Assembly (NCBI GenBank): GCA_029937135.1
Contig: JAPYQX010000205.1
Span: forward strand, 1-5,507
Direction of reading: 5' to 3'
From: Nitrospinota bacterium
GTDB lineage: Bacteria; UBA8248
DNA: 5,507 nt
In this document: positions 4,719 through 5,507 of the stretch, in pieces
Layout of the letters: every line of letters starts with the position of its first letter
How positions within the stretch are numbered: the first letter of the stretch is position 1
The notes under the pieces: generated by a model
Told to the model about the DNA's origin: nothing
What the model saw: only the letters and a program-made list of their open reading frames with translations
Database searches by the model: none
Translations under genes and position numbers: made by a program

Positions 4719-5507
4719 TTAAGGAGAAGAAAGGTCGCGAACAACAAACTGAATGGCAGCAGCAGCCGCTAGCGCAGTAGCTTCGTCACATTTTTGTCCT
4801 AACTGATTGACACGACCTGGATGAATTAAATTGCGAAAATTATTAGTAAGTCCTGCCTGAGTTGTGGTTTCTTCGCCGACGAGTCCAAGATGACGCGAGA
4901 CCTGAACAAATTCGTCCAAATGCCAATTATTTAATTCAGAGCCCCGCTTAATCTTCAGATTTTCAATAGCAGCAACTAATTTCTCAGGCCGTTCCTGTTG
5001 TTTTTTAATTAGAACCCAGAGCAGCAATGCCTCAACGGCCGAACCTGCCATTACTGTTGCTGACTTCCATTCTCCTTCCGCCAAATGTTTTTTAGCCGAA
5101 CTAATGTCGAGTCTTAAACTTTGTCTGAATTCTTCGTCTTGGATAAAGTCCAACTCTGCCGTATCATTTGACGGAAATTCGTCTGGGCAGTCGGCAAGCG
5201 CGCGGCGAATCATAGCAACAGGGTTTAAATCACCCAATCCTTTAACAGTTGATAAGACCATATCCCGCCCCCCTCCGCTCCAAAGATCGATCATATTTTT
5301 AATTGCAGAACGACTGACAAATAGTTCATTTTGTTTTTGCACGTCAGTTGTGATTAATTCTGAAGGAATTTGTTCGACCATATCAATTAATGCGGCCAGT
5401 CTATCTGAGTGCAAATGAGTCACCGAAATTATTTTAATATTACCTTCTAATTGCCTTTTCACATCTGGGAACATTGAGTCCAGTAAGGAAACCACCCGAC
5501 TTGGAAC
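4719..5507 (-). CDS. Protein with HEPN-like C-terminal domain, 5' end outside the window
   Basis: The frame is open to the right edge, so at least 262 residues are C-terminal to an unseen start; a GTG at 5495 is available but has no reason to be the true start. I do not recognise the N-terminal half. The C-terminal half (from about residue 120, counting from that GTG) is all helical: DISSAKKHLAEGEWKSATVM, then AGSAVEALLLWVLIK, and near the end NNFRNLIHPGR (R221, H225). An Arg-x3-His motif followed by Pro at the end of a helical bundle resembles HEPN-type and DUF4145-like domains, many of which act on RNA or in defence. The spacing is one shorter than the classical Rx4-6H, so nuclease activity is uncertain. 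The gene is markedly AT-richer than the zinc locus, suggesting transfer. It ends at TAA 4721-4719, convergent with the 41-residue gene. Confidence 0.8.
   Translation of the reverse strand, partial: VPSRVVSLLDSMFPDVKRQLEGNIKIISVTHLHSDRLAALIDMVEQIPSELITTDVQKQNELFVSRSAIKNMIDLWSGGGRDMVLSTVKGLGDLNPVAMIRRALADCPDEFPSNDTAELDFIQDEEFRQSLRLDISSAKKHLAEGEWKSATVMAGSAVEALLLWVLIKKQQERPEKLVAAIENLKIKRGSELNNWHLDEFVQVSRHLGLVGEETTTQAGLTNNFRNLIHPGRVNQLGQKCDEATALAAAAAIQFVVRDLSSP

Noticed and set aside
4562..4747. Hydrophobic minus-strand frame opposite the 41-residue gene, possible small membrane toxin
   Set aside because: No ribosome binding site seen; its hydrophobic residues are the complement of Glu/Lys codons of the plus-strand gene.

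Overview
The window is dominated by a complete high-affinity zinc uptake locus from a GC-rich Gram-negative bacterium. znuA (periplasmic zinc-binding protein, minus strand, 845-1840) lies divergent from the plus-strand cluster zur-znuC-znuB (2001-4482). The layout, the strong resemblance of ZnuA, ZnuB and the Zur core to Escherichia coli proteins recalled from memory, and the Zur-like operator all point to a proteobacterium. The Zur style (an Asp-His run just before the winged helix) suggests an alphaproteobacterium, but the taxonomy is an inference.

Left part: at the edge (1-238, minus) is the N-terminal piece of an unrelated ABC ATPase with an intact Walker A. It is preceded by about 200 bases of non-coding DNA and an 82-residue protein of unknown function (438-686, minus). 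Between that gene and the end of znuA are a consensus -10 box, a GC hairpin and an A/T-rich direct repeat.

Centre: the 160-base gap between znuA and zur holds a perfect 14-bp palindrome, TATGTTATAACATA, which fits a Zur operator. The palindrome contains an extended -10 sequence on each strand, so zinc-bound Zur there should shut off both znuA and its own operon. zur, znuC and znuB overlap by GTGA at each junction. At both junctions the Shine-Dalgarno of the downstream gene is inside a possible hairpin, which suggests tight translational coupling. Zur carries a long Pro/His-rich N-terminal extension. ZnuC has an N-terminal hexapeptide repeat and a C-terminal tail with 13 histidines. The usual His-rich loop of ZnuA is almost gone.

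Right part: after znuB the base composition changes sharply. A 41-residue acidic protein (4583-4708, plus) faces a clearly AT-richer gene (4719-5507, minus, cut by the window edge). That gene's C-terminal half resembles HEPN-type helical domains. This end looks like acquired DNA. No rRNA, tRNA, CRISPR array or transposase was seen, and no stretch longer than 300 bases lacks a gene.
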